A stretch of 64,000 nt of DNA, taken from assembly GCA_013314735.1 (NCBI GenBank), contig JABUFD010000001.1, forward strand, positions 558,001 to 622,000. The letters run 5' to 3'. The notes under the pieces are model-generated. The model searched no databases. It was given only the letters and a program-made list of their open reading frames with translations, and was not told the DNA's origin. The DNA comes from Anaerolineae bacterium (GTDB lineage: Bacteria; Chloroflexota; Anaerolineae; Anaerolineales; Anaerolineaceae). Below are positions 17,807 to 25,528 of this stretch, piece by piece. The position numbers and the translations under genes are program-made. How positions within the stretch are numbered: the stretch's first letter is position 1; the number at the start of each line of letters is the position of its first letter.

Positions 17807-19507
17807 ATGGACCTGGAGAAAAGCATTGGCTACATCGTCGGCGGCTCCTTGCGGGGCAATCTGCGCGCGCGCCTGACGCGGAAACCAGAGGAGGTGCAGG
17901 AAGGCAGTTTTGTGGTGATTGATGGTGTACCCTGGATTTTTTACGGGCTGGTAACTGATTTGCAGCTGGGTTCAACCGACCCTCGATTTGCGGATGAATA
18001 CCTCGAATCCCGCATTGACCTGGACCTGGCGAATATGCTCCAGGGGCAAACCCTGTACACAAACCTGGAAGTGATGCCGGTTTTGATGCAGGAAACCTAT
18101 CCCGAAGGGAGCTTGCCGACGGGGGCAGAAGCCACTGCTCCCGGTCCGGTGAAAACGATTCCCCAACACCACACACCGCTGCGGCTGGCAGAGGCGAATG
18201 ATATTGAAGCTATTTTTGGCAGTCCACAAGATCCCGGCAATTTTGTCGTGGGAAGCACGCGAGAGCAAGGACATCCGATTTGCATTGACCTGAACAAATT
18301 TGTCAAGCGTTCCTCTGGCATCTTTGGCGCAACCGGTACCGGGAAATCGTTCCTGACCCGGATGATCCTGGCTGGTCTGGTGAACTACAATGCAGCCTCG
18401 GTGCTGGTGTTTGACATGCACAATGAGTATGCCTACACCGATATTGATGCCGATAAAGGCAACCAGGTGTACGGTCTATATGATAAATTCGGTGAAAAAG
18501 TACAGGTGGTCGGGCTGGGAGCCGATGCCACCATCCACGGCAAGAAACCCATCAGCCTGGAAATCCGCGAAAGTGATATTCAACCGGAAGATATTCTCTT
18601 GCTGACCAAGGAGTTGAACCTGCGGGAAACCACCGAAACCACGCTTTCAGCGCTGGTAACCAGCTTTGGGCGTGAGGAGTGGTACAGCAAATTCAAGGCC
18701 ATGAAGCCCGGTGAGAAAATTGTGGCAGCAGATGAGAACGGCGAGAAAACCATCTTTGCTCCCAGCAGTGTGGAAGGATGGGCTGACAGTGTGGGAGTCA
18801 ATCGTACTGCTGCGCTTGGTCTGCACAGTAAGCTGCGGCGGTTGTTTGACCAGAACTATATCAAACCTGCTGACCGGATTGCATCGGATGGCTTATCGGT
18901 AATGATCGATAACCTGAAGAACAAGCGGCATGTGGTGTTGTCTTTTGGGAAATATGAGAATGACCTGGATTACCTGCTGGTGACCAACCTGATCACACGG
19001 CGAATACGGGAGCAATGGGTGGAGCAATCGGAAAAATTCCGTACAGACCGCACCAAATTTCCTGAGCCACGCCCGTTGGTGATTGTGATTGAAGAAGCGC
19101 ATAAACTGTTGAGCGCAGAGATGGGATCCCAGACCATTTTCAGTACCATCGCGCGTGAACTGCGCAAGTATTTTGTGACCCTCCTGGTGGTCGATCAACG
19201 GCCTTCTCAAATTTATGATGAAGTGATGTCGCAGCTCGGTACGCGAATTTCCGGTTGGCTGGGCGATGATGCCGACATCAGTGCGGTCCTTTCCGGATTG
19301 GCGAGTAAAGACCAGCTGCGCGGGATGCTTTCGCACCTGCAAGAAAAAGAGGAGGTGCTGCTGCTGGGGTGGGGGGTTCCGATGCCGTTGCCGGTGCGTT
19401 CCCGCCGCTACGATGATGATTTCTGGCAGGAACTGCTGGGGAGCAAGGACCGGAAACAAGGCACGAAAAAGTCAGAAAGTGACCTGATCAACTTGCTGGG
19501 ATATTAA
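17807..19507 (+). CDS. herA: HerA-type DNA translocase ATPase
   Basis: This FtsK-HerA superfamily hexameric ATPase pumps DNA for end resection. The 566-residue protein has an N-terminal HAS barrel (about 1-105), the Walker A GATGTGKS (174-181), the Walker B/glutamate LVIVIEEAHK (about 420-430), the sensor region LLVVDQRPSQI, and a C-terminal arm. I start at the ATG at 17807, which has CGGAGGATAGC directly upstream; an in-frame start at 17780 lies inside the previous gene. Genes nurA, HAS-barrel and herA overlap or touch, so they should form one operon under the TATAAT near 15911. Confidence 0.9.
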   Translation: MDLEKSIGYIVGGSLRGNLRARLTRKPEEVQEGSFVVIDGVPWIFYGLVTDLQLGSTDPRFADEYLESRIDLDLANMLQGQTLYTNLEVMPVLMQETYPEGSLPTGAEATAPGPVKTIPQHHTPLRLAEANDIEAIFGSPQDPGNFVVGSTREQGHPICIDLNKFVKRSSGIFGATGTGKSFLTRMILAGLVNYNAASVLVFDMHNEYAYTDIDADKGNQVYGLYDKFGEKVQVVGLGADATIHGKKPISLEIRESDIQPEDILLLTKELNLRETTETTLSALVTSFGREEWYSKFKAMKPGEKIVAADENGEKTIFAPSSVEGWADSVGVNRTAALGLHSKLRRLFDQNYIKPADRIASDGLSVMIDNLKNKRHVVLSFGKYENDLDYLLVTNLITRRIREQWVEQSEKFRTDRTKFPEPRPLVIVIEEAHKLLSAEMGSQTIFSTIARELRKYFVTLLVVDQRPSQIYDEVMSQLGTRISGWLGDDADISAVLSGLASKDQLRGMLSHLQEKEEVLLLGWGVPMPLPVRSRRYDDDFWQELLGSKDRKQGTKKSESDLINLLGY

Positions 19508-19526
19508 TGGCCAGAGGTCAGAGCTC

Positions 19527-19979
19527 TTACCAGGTAAAGTGGTAGAACAAGGCGACCAATCCGCCGAGGATGATCCCACCCAGCACCTGGGTCGGAGTGT
19601 GGCCGATCACTTCTTTCAGCTTGTCCTGGTTCAGGTGGTGTCCGTCAAAGATTTCCGAAAACAATAAATTTAGGCGTTCCGCGTGGATGCCCGCTTCACG
19701 GCGGACATGGGTTGCGTCATAGATCACGATCACGGTCATGGTCAGTGCCACTGCAAAGATCGGAGAATCCAACCCATCTCGCAGAGCAATCAGTGTGGAT
19801 GTGCAGGTTGCCAGGGTGGAATGGGAACTGGGCATACCGCCGCTTTCAAGGAATAAGTCCCAGCGCCATTTGCGGGTACTGAGGTAGTGGATCGGCACTT
19901 TGAGGCTTTGTGATAACAGCCATGCAGTCAGAATGGCGAGCAGGTATGGGTTAAGGAGTGTGGTCAAGAAACCATTCAT
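19527..19979 (-). CDS. Divergent PAP2-family (DUF212) membrane protein
   Basis: This 150-residue protein with about four hydrophobic segments belongs to the DUF212/YuiD group related to PAP2 phosphatases and vanadium haloperoxidases. The conserved GGMPSSHSTLA and AGIHAERLN motifs are present, and GHTPTQVLGGIILG carries the last conserved histidine. The likely reaction is dephosphorylation of a lipid or isoprenyl phosphate at the membrane, but no member is well characterised. It lies just downstream of xseB with a 6-base gap, so it is probably the last gene of the xseA-xseB transcript. It is convergent with herA. Confidence 0.85.
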   Translation of the reverse strand: MNGFLTTLLNPYLLAILTAWLLSQSLKVPIHYLSTRKWRWDLFLESGGMPSSHSTLATCTSTLIALRDGLDSPIFAVALTMTVIVIYDATHVRREAGIHAERLNLLFSEIFDGHHLNQDKLKEVIGHTPTQVLGGIILGGLVALFYHFTW

Positions 19980-19985
19980 GGATTT

Positions 19986-20207
19986 TTAATCCTGGGAGAT
20001 ATCTTCGTTGTAAGTCAGAGTCTGGATCTTTATCTCGGCATTTTTCAGCAATTCAGCGCAGTAACGAGCCAAAACCTGACCGCGTTCATACAATGCCAGG
20101 GACTTCTCCAGGGGGTTGGTTTCATCTTCCAATGATTGGATCACTAGTTCCAACGCATTGATTGCTTCTTCATAACTCATTTCAGTGATCGATTTCTCTT
20201 TTTCCAT
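19986..20207 (-). CDS. xseB: Exodeoxyribonuclease VII small subunit
   Basis: The 73-residue protein shows the full XseB pattern: MSYEEAINALELVIQSLED, LEKSLALYERGQVLARYC, then a short tail. Several copies wrap one XseA to give the single-strand exonuclease. Its start lies inside the end of xseA (26-base overlap), so translation is coupled. Confidence 0.93.
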   Translation of the reverse strand: MEKEKSITEMSYEEAINALELVIQSLEDETNPLEKSLALYERGQVLARYCAELLKNAEIKIQTLTYNEDISQD

Positions 20208-21450
20208 CGGGCTGCTCCTGTTGATCGAAAATTTCCGTGATCAGGCTGGCGAACCGGCCATCGGAAAGTGTGACATGCATTGGTTGGCCGGTGTGAACAT
20301 CGGTGATGCTGCGAATAAGGCTGCCATCTTCAGAATGGATGATGGCATATCCCCGGGCGAGGATGCCGGCAGGATTCATCGAATGCAGCCGGCTCAGGAT
20401 TGATTCAAATTTCATCCGCTGCTGCCGAAAATATACCCTTGTAGCAGTTTGAAATCGGCGTTCCCATTCATCAAGGCGCTGAATCTCATTCTGAATGCGG
20501 AAGGCAGGCGAAACCAGCTTCAGGTGCTTCGTGAGATTGTTGAACATAAGGAACGCATGCTTGAGTTGTTCCTGCATCAAGCCATTTAACTGTCCCAACT
20601 GCGCTCCCAACTGATCGGCGAGATCATTGATGTTAGGAACCGCCATCACAGCAGCACCGGTTGGGGTTGGCGCGCGGCGGTCGGCGGCGAAATCACTCAA
20701 GGTGAAATCGGTTTCGTGACCTACTCCACTGATTACCGGGGCGGTGGAAGACGCCACTGCCCGCACCACCCGCTCATCATTGAAGCACCACAAATCCTCC
20801 AGGGAGCCGCCGCCGCGTCCGACCAGGATCACATCCGGGTGAATGCGTGTGTTCAGGGCATTCAGCGCGCGAACAATTTCGAGCGGGGCATTCTCTCCCT
20901 GTACTGCTGCCGGGGCAATGACCACTTCAATCATCGGACAGCGCTGCATCAGGGTGTTGATCATATCCTGGACGGCAGCTCCGGTGGCAGAGGTTACAAT
21001 ACCGATGGTTTTCGGAAGGAAAGGCAAGGGACGTTTGCGTTCCTCCTCGAACAATCCTTCTGCTTCGAGTTTTTCTTTTAGCGCGATGAATTGCTGATAC
21101 AGGTTGCCTTCACCGATCGCCCGGACCATGTCAACATATAGCTGGTACCGGCCGCCCTGTTCATACACACTGATCGATCCGCGCACTTCGGCAGACATGC
21201 CGTTTTGCGGTAGATATTTTAACCGCTCAGCGGTGGAACGCCAGATGACACAGTTCAGGGTGGCGGTATCATCTTTGAGGGTAAAGTAAATATGACCTGA
21301 ACGCGGTTGCGAAACATTCGAAACTTCACCCTGAACCCATATTTTTTGTAGGAGGGGATCGCTCTCGAGCAGTTGCCGTAGATAATGGTTCAACTGCCCG
21401 ACTGTCAGGATCGGCGGTTCGAGGCTCTGGAAAAGGTCAGGCTGGATCAT
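20182..21450 (-). CDS. xseA: Exodeoxyribonuclease VII large subunit
   Basis: This is the catalytic subunit of ExoVII, which degrades single-stranded DNA from both ends. It has an N-terminal OB fold (about 10-105; IWVQGEVSNVSQPRSGHIYF), a catalytic core with TSATGAAVQDM, VGRGGGSLEDLWCFNDE and SGVGHETDFTLSDFAADRRAPTPTGAA, then a coiled coil and a short C-terminal domain with the SDGR motif. I start at the ATG at 21450 (MIQPDLFQ...), eight bases after AGGA; a frame to 21522 adds unlike residues. It overlaps xseB downstream. At 422 residues it is of usual length. Confidence 0.94.
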   Translation of the reverse strand: MIQPDLFQSLEPPILTVGQLNHYLRQLLESDPLLQKIWVQGEVSNVSQPRSGHIYFTLKDDTATLNCVIWRSTAERLKYLPQNGMSAEVRGSISVYEQGGRYQLYVDMVRAIGEGNLYQQFIALKEKLEAEGLFEEERKRPLPFLPKTIGIVTSATGAAVQDMINTLMQRCPMIEVVIAPAAVQGENAPLEIVRALNALNTRIHPDVILVGRGGGSLEDLWCFNDERVVRAVASSTAPVISGVGHETDFTLSDFAADRRAPTPTGAAVMAVPNINDLADQLGAQLGQLNGLMQEQLKHAFLMFNNLTKHLKLVSPAFRIQNEIQRLDEWERRFQTATRVYFRQQRMKFESILSRLHSMNPAGILARGYAIIHSEDGSLIRSITDVHTGQPMHVTLSDGRFASLITEIFDQQEQPDGKREIDH

Positions 21451-21609
21451 GGGGTGGTTCCTGTATTCATGCTGTTCCAATTGTACCCGAAGCGCAGCTT
21501 CACGAAGAGGGGAATGCCCCATTTTCCATGGAACAAACCGTCGCTGCCACGAGAGTACGATTCAACATCCTTGGTGATAATGCAAATTTCCTGCCTATTT
21601 GCCCTGAAC

Positions 21610-23184
21610 TCAAGGGGTGATCGGGCGGTAGATGCCATATTCATCCGTATGGGCTATTTCCTCCAGGCAGGATTGGTGATTCCCTTCAGCCAATGGCACA
21701 ATGATGTGAGTCACACCATAACGTTGCACCAGTTCCGGCAGGCGTTGGCAGGCTTCACCCCACGGTAAACCACTGTAGAAATGGTCCACTTCCTGGACAC
21801 GCTCATACCATTCGAGGACACCCTGTGAACTCTGCGGAGCGGCTTTATATTCGACCACGATCGGCATGCCAGTTTCCAACCGAAAATCTTGCATTTTCAG
21901 CGGAATCAAATATACCTGACCCTCGTAGGGGATGGCTTTCACCGCGGCAAATAAAGCGCTTTCGGAGGATTGCTGGCGAGACTGATAGGCGGCAGCGAAT
22001 TTATAGGCCCCGACCCCTGCCAATACTACCAGACCAGCGGTTGAAAGGGTTTTTACCCAGAGGGATTTCTGCCGGAAAAAAGCTGTGCGGGTTGTCAACC
22101 ATTGCACTATTGCAGCGGCGAGGATGGTGGTAGAGAGGGGAACAAGGATCACCGAGAATCGCCAGGGGAAAAGCATTGCAAGGGTGTTGGATTGAGTGAC
22201 GCCCTGGACTGTGGTCAGAAAAATTGTGGCAGCTCCGGTTATCCATAACACAGGAAAAATCGGTCGGCGACGGGTCACCCACAGTGCACTGCCAAACAGT
22301 AACAGCTTCACCAATACCCGGGCATCGAGCCAGCTGCCAATGATCATGTGGTGCGGCTGGCGGTAATCCACCACGATTGCCTGCCCGGCAGCATTTATCT
22401 CTGAAGGGATGCCGGAAAATTGGAGAGCGGTGTACACCACAATCGGCAGCACCAGGATCAAGGCAAGCAATCCCAGACGGATGGAATGTCTGTATCCTGC
22501 AGTCTCCCGCCAGCGGATGATCATATAGGTCAGGGTCAGTACTGCACCGCTCAACAGGTAGGTGGGATGGACGAGAGCCGATGCAGCCAATGACAGGATG
22601 GCAGGAATATCGCGCCTCTGCAGAAAGAAGGAAACCGATAACAGCAGGAACACACCAAACACACTCGGTTGGAATACATCCCCAAGCAGCCTCTGGCCGG
22701 CGACGCCGCCTTCGATCAGGTATTCCCAGTCGGGATGAACCAGGCGTGTGATTAAAAAACGAAGCGCTGCAGAATGAGTCAACGTCACGAAAAACCCAAA
22801 TAAAAAAATTCCCCTGCTTTCATTCAGTGCCGGAAAGATTTTAAGGCATATGCTATATAGGCTGTATAGATACAGCGCGAAAATGAGAAAATAGGCCAGG
22901 TAGAAAATGACTGGTGAATGGAACAGGCGCACGGCAATGGTGACCAACCAGGAGAAGACAGGTACCAGGTCGGTGGTCGAAAACAGCCAATCATTGCGCA
23001 AAGCGGGCAAGGAAGCACGGGCAAGGCCGAAGAAAAAATACTGGTTCTGGTTGGAGGTGAACAGCGGGGATTGCGCATAGGCGATCCCAAAAAGGATGGT
23101 CCATAAGACCATGCCCGTCGCCTGCCTCCAATCCTTTTTTGTTCTCACAGGTTGTTGTTGGTCTGCCATGGGCCGTGTTTCCAT
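21610..23184 (-). CDS. Multi-pass membrane protein of unknown function
   Basis: This 524-residue protein has about 11-13 hydrophobic segments followed by a C-terminal soluble part of about 110 residues (AVKAIPYEGQVYLIPLKMQDFRLETG...). The architecture resembles GT-C-type glycosyltransferases or the uncharacterised polytopic proteins common in Chloroflexota. An acidic residue pair sits in the first outside loop (RASLPALRNDWLFST). I chose the ATG at 23184 (METRPMADQQ...) because a TGT-TATAAT extended -10 lies exactly six bases upstream, which predicts a leaderless mRNA. The upstream frame to 23271 would overlap that promoter. No gene name can be given. Confidence 0.6.
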   Translation of the reverse strand: METRPMADQQQPVRTKKDWRQATGMVLWTILFGIAYAQSPLFTSNQNQYFFFGLARASLPALRNDWLFSTTDLVPVFSWLVTIAVRLFHSPVIFYLAYFLIFALYLYSLYSICLKIFPALNESRGIFLFGFFVTLTHSAALRFLITRLVHPDWEYLIEGGVAGQRLLGDVFQPSVFGVFLLLSVSFFLQRRDIPAILSLAASALVHPTYLLSGAVLTLTYMIIRWRETAGYRHSIRLGLLALILVLPIVVYTALQFSGIPSEINAAGQAIVVDYRQPHHMIIGSWLDARVLVKLLLFGSALWVTRRRPIFPVLWITGAATIFLTTVQGVTQSNTLAMLFPWRFSVILVPLSTTILAAAIVQWLTTRTAFFRQKSLWVKTLSTAGLVVLAGVGAYKFAAAYQSRQQSSESALFAAVKAIPYEGQVYLIPLKMQDFRLETGMPIVVEYKAAPQSSQGVLEWYERVQEVDHFYSGLPWGEACQRLPELVQRYGVTHIIVPLAEGNHQSCLEEIAHTDEYGIYRPITP

Positions 23185-23190
23185 GTGGTG

Positions 23191-23196
23191 ATTATA
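23191..23196 (-). promoter_or_regulatory. -10 box of the membrane protein gene (leaderless)
   Basis: TATAAT preceded by TGT (extended -10) on the minus strand, six bases before the ATG at 23184. A divergent TATAAT (23214-23219) serves the phosphorylase-family gene on the plus strand. Confidence 0.55.
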
Positions 23197-23248
23197 ACAC
23201 CGGGGTTTCCTTGTATAATGAGGGGAGCATGTTGATGAGAGGTCAGTT

Positions 23249-24037
23249 ATGTTGATGTCAGAATTTCCCATTCTGGAATTTGATCCTGAGAAGAAAGCGA
23301 ATATCGAACCCCGGCACTATGCCACCCAGTCGCCAATCCCACCCGGTGTGGTGTTGTGCTTCTTTCATGAAGTGCTGCGTGAGCTGGTAGATGCGGGAAC
23401 TTTGCAGACAGTAGGGCATTTCGGTACCGAGAATGGGCCCATGCCGATCTATGAACTGGAATTCCAGGGTGGCAAAGTAACCGTGATGAATCCCTTCGTT
23501 GGTGCGCCGATTGCGGCCGGCATCCTGGAGGAATTGATCGCTCACGGCGGACAGTACTGTATTGCTGTTGGCGGGGCAGGTGCGCTGAAAAAAGAACTGG
23601 TGGAAAGTACACTGGTCATTCCGACAGCCGCTGTACGGGATGAAGGGGTGTCCTACCACTACCTGCCTCCTTCGCGGGAGGCGACTCCCCATCCGACAGC
23701 GGTCCAGGCGATTGTGGACACCTTGAAGGAGCACCAGATACCTTTCCATTTTGGGAAAACCTGGACCACCAGTGCCTTCTACCGGGAAACCGTCGCCCGG
23801 CGAGACCAGCGTTTAGCGGAAGGATGCGAGGTGGTTGAAATGGAAGCCGCTGCCTTTTTCGCCGTGGCGCAGTTCCGGGGTATTCCGATGGCGCAGTTCT
23901 TATATGCCGGTGACCTGGTAGTGCCGGAAGGATGGGATGGGCGCGCCTGGAACAACCGCCTGGACCACCGCCGCAACCTGTTCTGGTTGGCTGTGGAAGC
24001 GTGCATACGGCTGGGCAGGCTGCTGACGGATGCATAA
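23249..24037 (+). CDS. Nucleoside phosphorylase-family protein
   Basis: This 262-residue protein belongs to the PNP/UDP phosphorylase superfamily of nucleoside or nucleotide-salvage enzymes. Supporting motifs are GKVTVMNPFVGAPIAAG, the glycine-rich phosphate loop VGGAGALKK, and the substrate-binding block VVEMEAAAFFAVAQFRGI with the diagnostic MEAAA. The conserved acid after the last strand is present in LYAGDLV. The ATG at 23249 follows AGAGGT by five bases; an ATG at 23255 is also possible. Substrate choice (uridine, purine or AMP-type) cannot be told. It overlaps the downstream MFS gene by 8 bases. Confidence 0.82.
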   Translation: MLMSEFPILEFDPEKKANIEPRHYATQSPIPPGVVLCFFHEVLRELVDAGTLQTVGHFGTENGPMPIYELEFQGGKVTVMNPFVGAPIAAGILEELIAHGGQYCIAVGGAGALKKELVESTLVIPTAAVRDEGVSYHYLPPSREATPHPTAVQAIVDTLKEHQIPFHFGKTWTTSAFYRETVARRDQRLAEGCEVVEMEAAAFFAVAQFRGIPMAQFLYAGDLVVPEGWDGRAWNNRLDHRRNLFWLAVEACIRLGRLLTDA

Positions 24038-25289
24038 ACATCTCCTTTCGGCCAGGACGGTTTACCTTGTCGCTTCTGGCGGTATGTCCTTCTTTCTGAC
24101 ATTGATATTCACATTAAACCTTGTCTATCATGTGAAGAGTGTCGGATTGAACGCATTACAGCTGGTGCTGGTGGGTACGGTGTTGGAATTATCGACCTTT
24201 CTGTTTGAAATTCCAACCGGTGTAATTGCTGACCGCTACTCCCGTCGCCTTTCCACGATTATAGGATTTTTTGTCCTCGCCGCTGGCTTCCTGATCGAAG
24301 GCGCATTCCCAACATTTGGCTCGCTGCTGCTGGCACAAGTGGTGTGGGGCCTGGGATACACCTTCATCAGCGGCGCGTTTGATGCCTGGGTTACAGATGA
24401 GGTGGGTGCCGAAGCGGTAGGGGAGATATTCATTCGCGGTGGACAGGTGGGAACCGTTTTGAGCCTGTTGGCGATTCCTTTAAGCATCCTGTTGGGGAAC
24501 ATATCGCTGAACCTCCCCATCCTGGTAGGCGCCGGGTTGCTGGCTGTGATGGGGGGATGGCTGGCAGTCGTGATGCCGGAGAATCACTTTACTCCGACTG
24601 CCGGCGAGGAGAAGGGATTTACGAGGCTGTGGGAAGGATTCCGGGATGGCTTGAGCAGCCTGCATGGAAACCGGGCTGTGCTCCAATTCATGGGGGTAAT
24701 GTTGTTTGTAGGGCTGGCTTCAGAAGCTTATGACCGCATGAATTCTGCCCATTTTCTAACCAATTTTCACTTTCCACAACCATTCACTTTTACCATCAGT
24801 GATGAAACATGGTTCGGGATCCTCGGGCTGGTATCAGCGGTTCTGACATTAAGCATTGCTGAATGGGTCCGCAAGTGTTTGGATTTGCGGTGGCACCAAA
24901 AGGTGCTGGGTTGGCTGATCACTGTCAGCATGGTGACGGCATTGGCAATCCTGTGGTTTGCGCTGGCACGGTCGGTGCTGGCGGCGATGGCTGCGTTCTT
25001 GCTGATTTCTGTTTCGCGAAGCGTGCTGCCGCCGATCCAAAATGCCTGGATCAACCAGCATATTGAATCCCGTCACCGCGCAACCACGCTATCCATGAGT
25101 TCCCAGATGAACGCGTTGGGCCAAATTGCCGGCGGCCCTATATTGGGGTGGGTCGGGAAACAGGTTTCGATTGTTGTGGCGTTGGCAGTATCGGGAATTC
25201 TCCATTTCGGGCCGGCGGTTTTGTTTGGCGCAAGTTATCGGGATTCCATTGATAATGGCCATACACCGGTCAAGGAATTCGATGATTGA
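24030..25289 (+). CDS. Major facilitator superfamily transporter
   Basis: This is a 419-residue membrane protein with about 12 transmembrane helices. The MFS signature between helices 2 and 3 is recognisable as GVIADRYSRR, and EIPTG precedes it. It overlaps the end of the phosphorylase-family gene by 8 bases, so the two are co-translated. A nucleoside or purine analogue substrate is possible, but only context suggests it. Its stop codon overlaps a strong promoter that drives the small transcription unit downstream. Confidence 0.82.
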   Translation: MHKHLLSARTVYLVASGGMSFFLTLIFTLNLVYHVKSVGLNALQLVLVGTVLELSTFLFEIPTGVIADRYSRRLSTIIGFFVLAAGFLIEGAFPTFGSLLLAQVVWGLGYTFISGAFDAWVTDEVGAEAVGEIFIRGGQVGTVLSLLAIPLSILLGNISLNLPILVGAGLLAVMGGWLAVVMPENHFTPTAGEEKGFTRLWEGFRDGLSSLHGNRAVLQFMGVMLFVGLASEAYDRMNSAHFLTNFHFPQPFTFTISDETWFGILGLVSAVLTLSIAEWVRKCLDLRWHQKVLGWLITVSMVTALAILWFALARSVLAAMAAFLLISVSRSVLPPIQNAWINQHIESRHRATTLSMSSQMNALGQIAGGPILGWVGKQVSIVVALAVSGILHFGPAVLFGASYRDSIDNGHTPVKEFDD

Positions 25290-25314
25290 CAAAGCATACT
25301 TCTCTTGATATAGT
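25286..25314 (+). promoter_or_regulatory. Near-consensus promoter of a mini transcription unit
   Basis: TTGACA (25286-25291) is a perfect -35 and TATAGT (25309-25314) differs from consensus by one base; the spacer is 17 bases. The -35 overlaps the stop of the MFS gene. Predicted start of transcription is about 25321. It is the best match to consensus I found in the window. Confidence 0.8.
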
Positions 25315-25351
25315 TTTGGTATTGTTCTGTCTGAATTTTGAAAGGAGGTTT

Positions 25352-25414
25352 ATGATGTTGAAAATGGAAAATAACGATATCAACAACACAAATCCTCCCT
25401 GGGCAAACGGATAA
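25352..25414 (+). CDS. Small ORF, 20 codons, unknown peptide
   Basis: A short reading frame starts with tandem ATGs (25352 and 25355) directly after AAAGGAGG (25341-25348), an almost perfect Shine-Dalgarno site, and ends with TAA at 25412. The peptide is 20 residues: a short hydrophobic/basic head (MMLKM), an Asn-rich middle (ENNDINNTN) and a PPWANG tail. It sits alone between a near-consensus promoter and a strong terminator. I do not recognise it. It could be a small regulatory or signalling peptide, a RiPP-like precursor, or a decoy ORF inside a small RNA. No modifying enzyme sits adjacent; lipA, a radical SAM protein, is about 1.3 kb away but has its own role. Confidence 0.5.
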   Translation: MMLKMENNDINNTNPPWANG

Positions 25415-25425
25415 CCAATTCCTGT

Positions 25426-25454
25426 CCACGGAGAAATTCTCCGTGGATTTTTTT
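25426..25454 (+). terminator. Intrinsic terminator of the mini transcription unit
   Basis: CCACGGAGAA and TTCTCCGTGG form a perfect stem (25426-25446, central A) followed by A and seven T residues (25448-25454). It is the most canonical intrinsic terminator in the window. Confidence 0.9.
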
Positions 25455-25468
25455 GTTAATACAGGGCT

Positions 25469-25494
25469 GCCGCGGGATGAATGATCGCCGCGGC
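25469..25494 (+). repeat. GC-rich hairpin in the RIO kinase leader
   Basis: GCCGCGG (25469-25475) pairs with CCGCGGC (25488-25494) across a 12-base loop, followed by TTTATC. It lies between the terminator and the RIO kinase ATG and could be a weak second terminator or a leader structure. Confidence 0.4.
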
Positions 25495-25528
25495 TTTATC
25501 ACTTCGATGAAAACGAAAATGAGCAGTC

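Noticed and set aside
21447-21644. A 65-codon minus-strand frame that ends in an ATGA with the xseA start
   Set aside because: It overlaps the end of the upstream membrane-protein gene, has no ribosome site and no recognisable pattern; the ATGA is likely chance.
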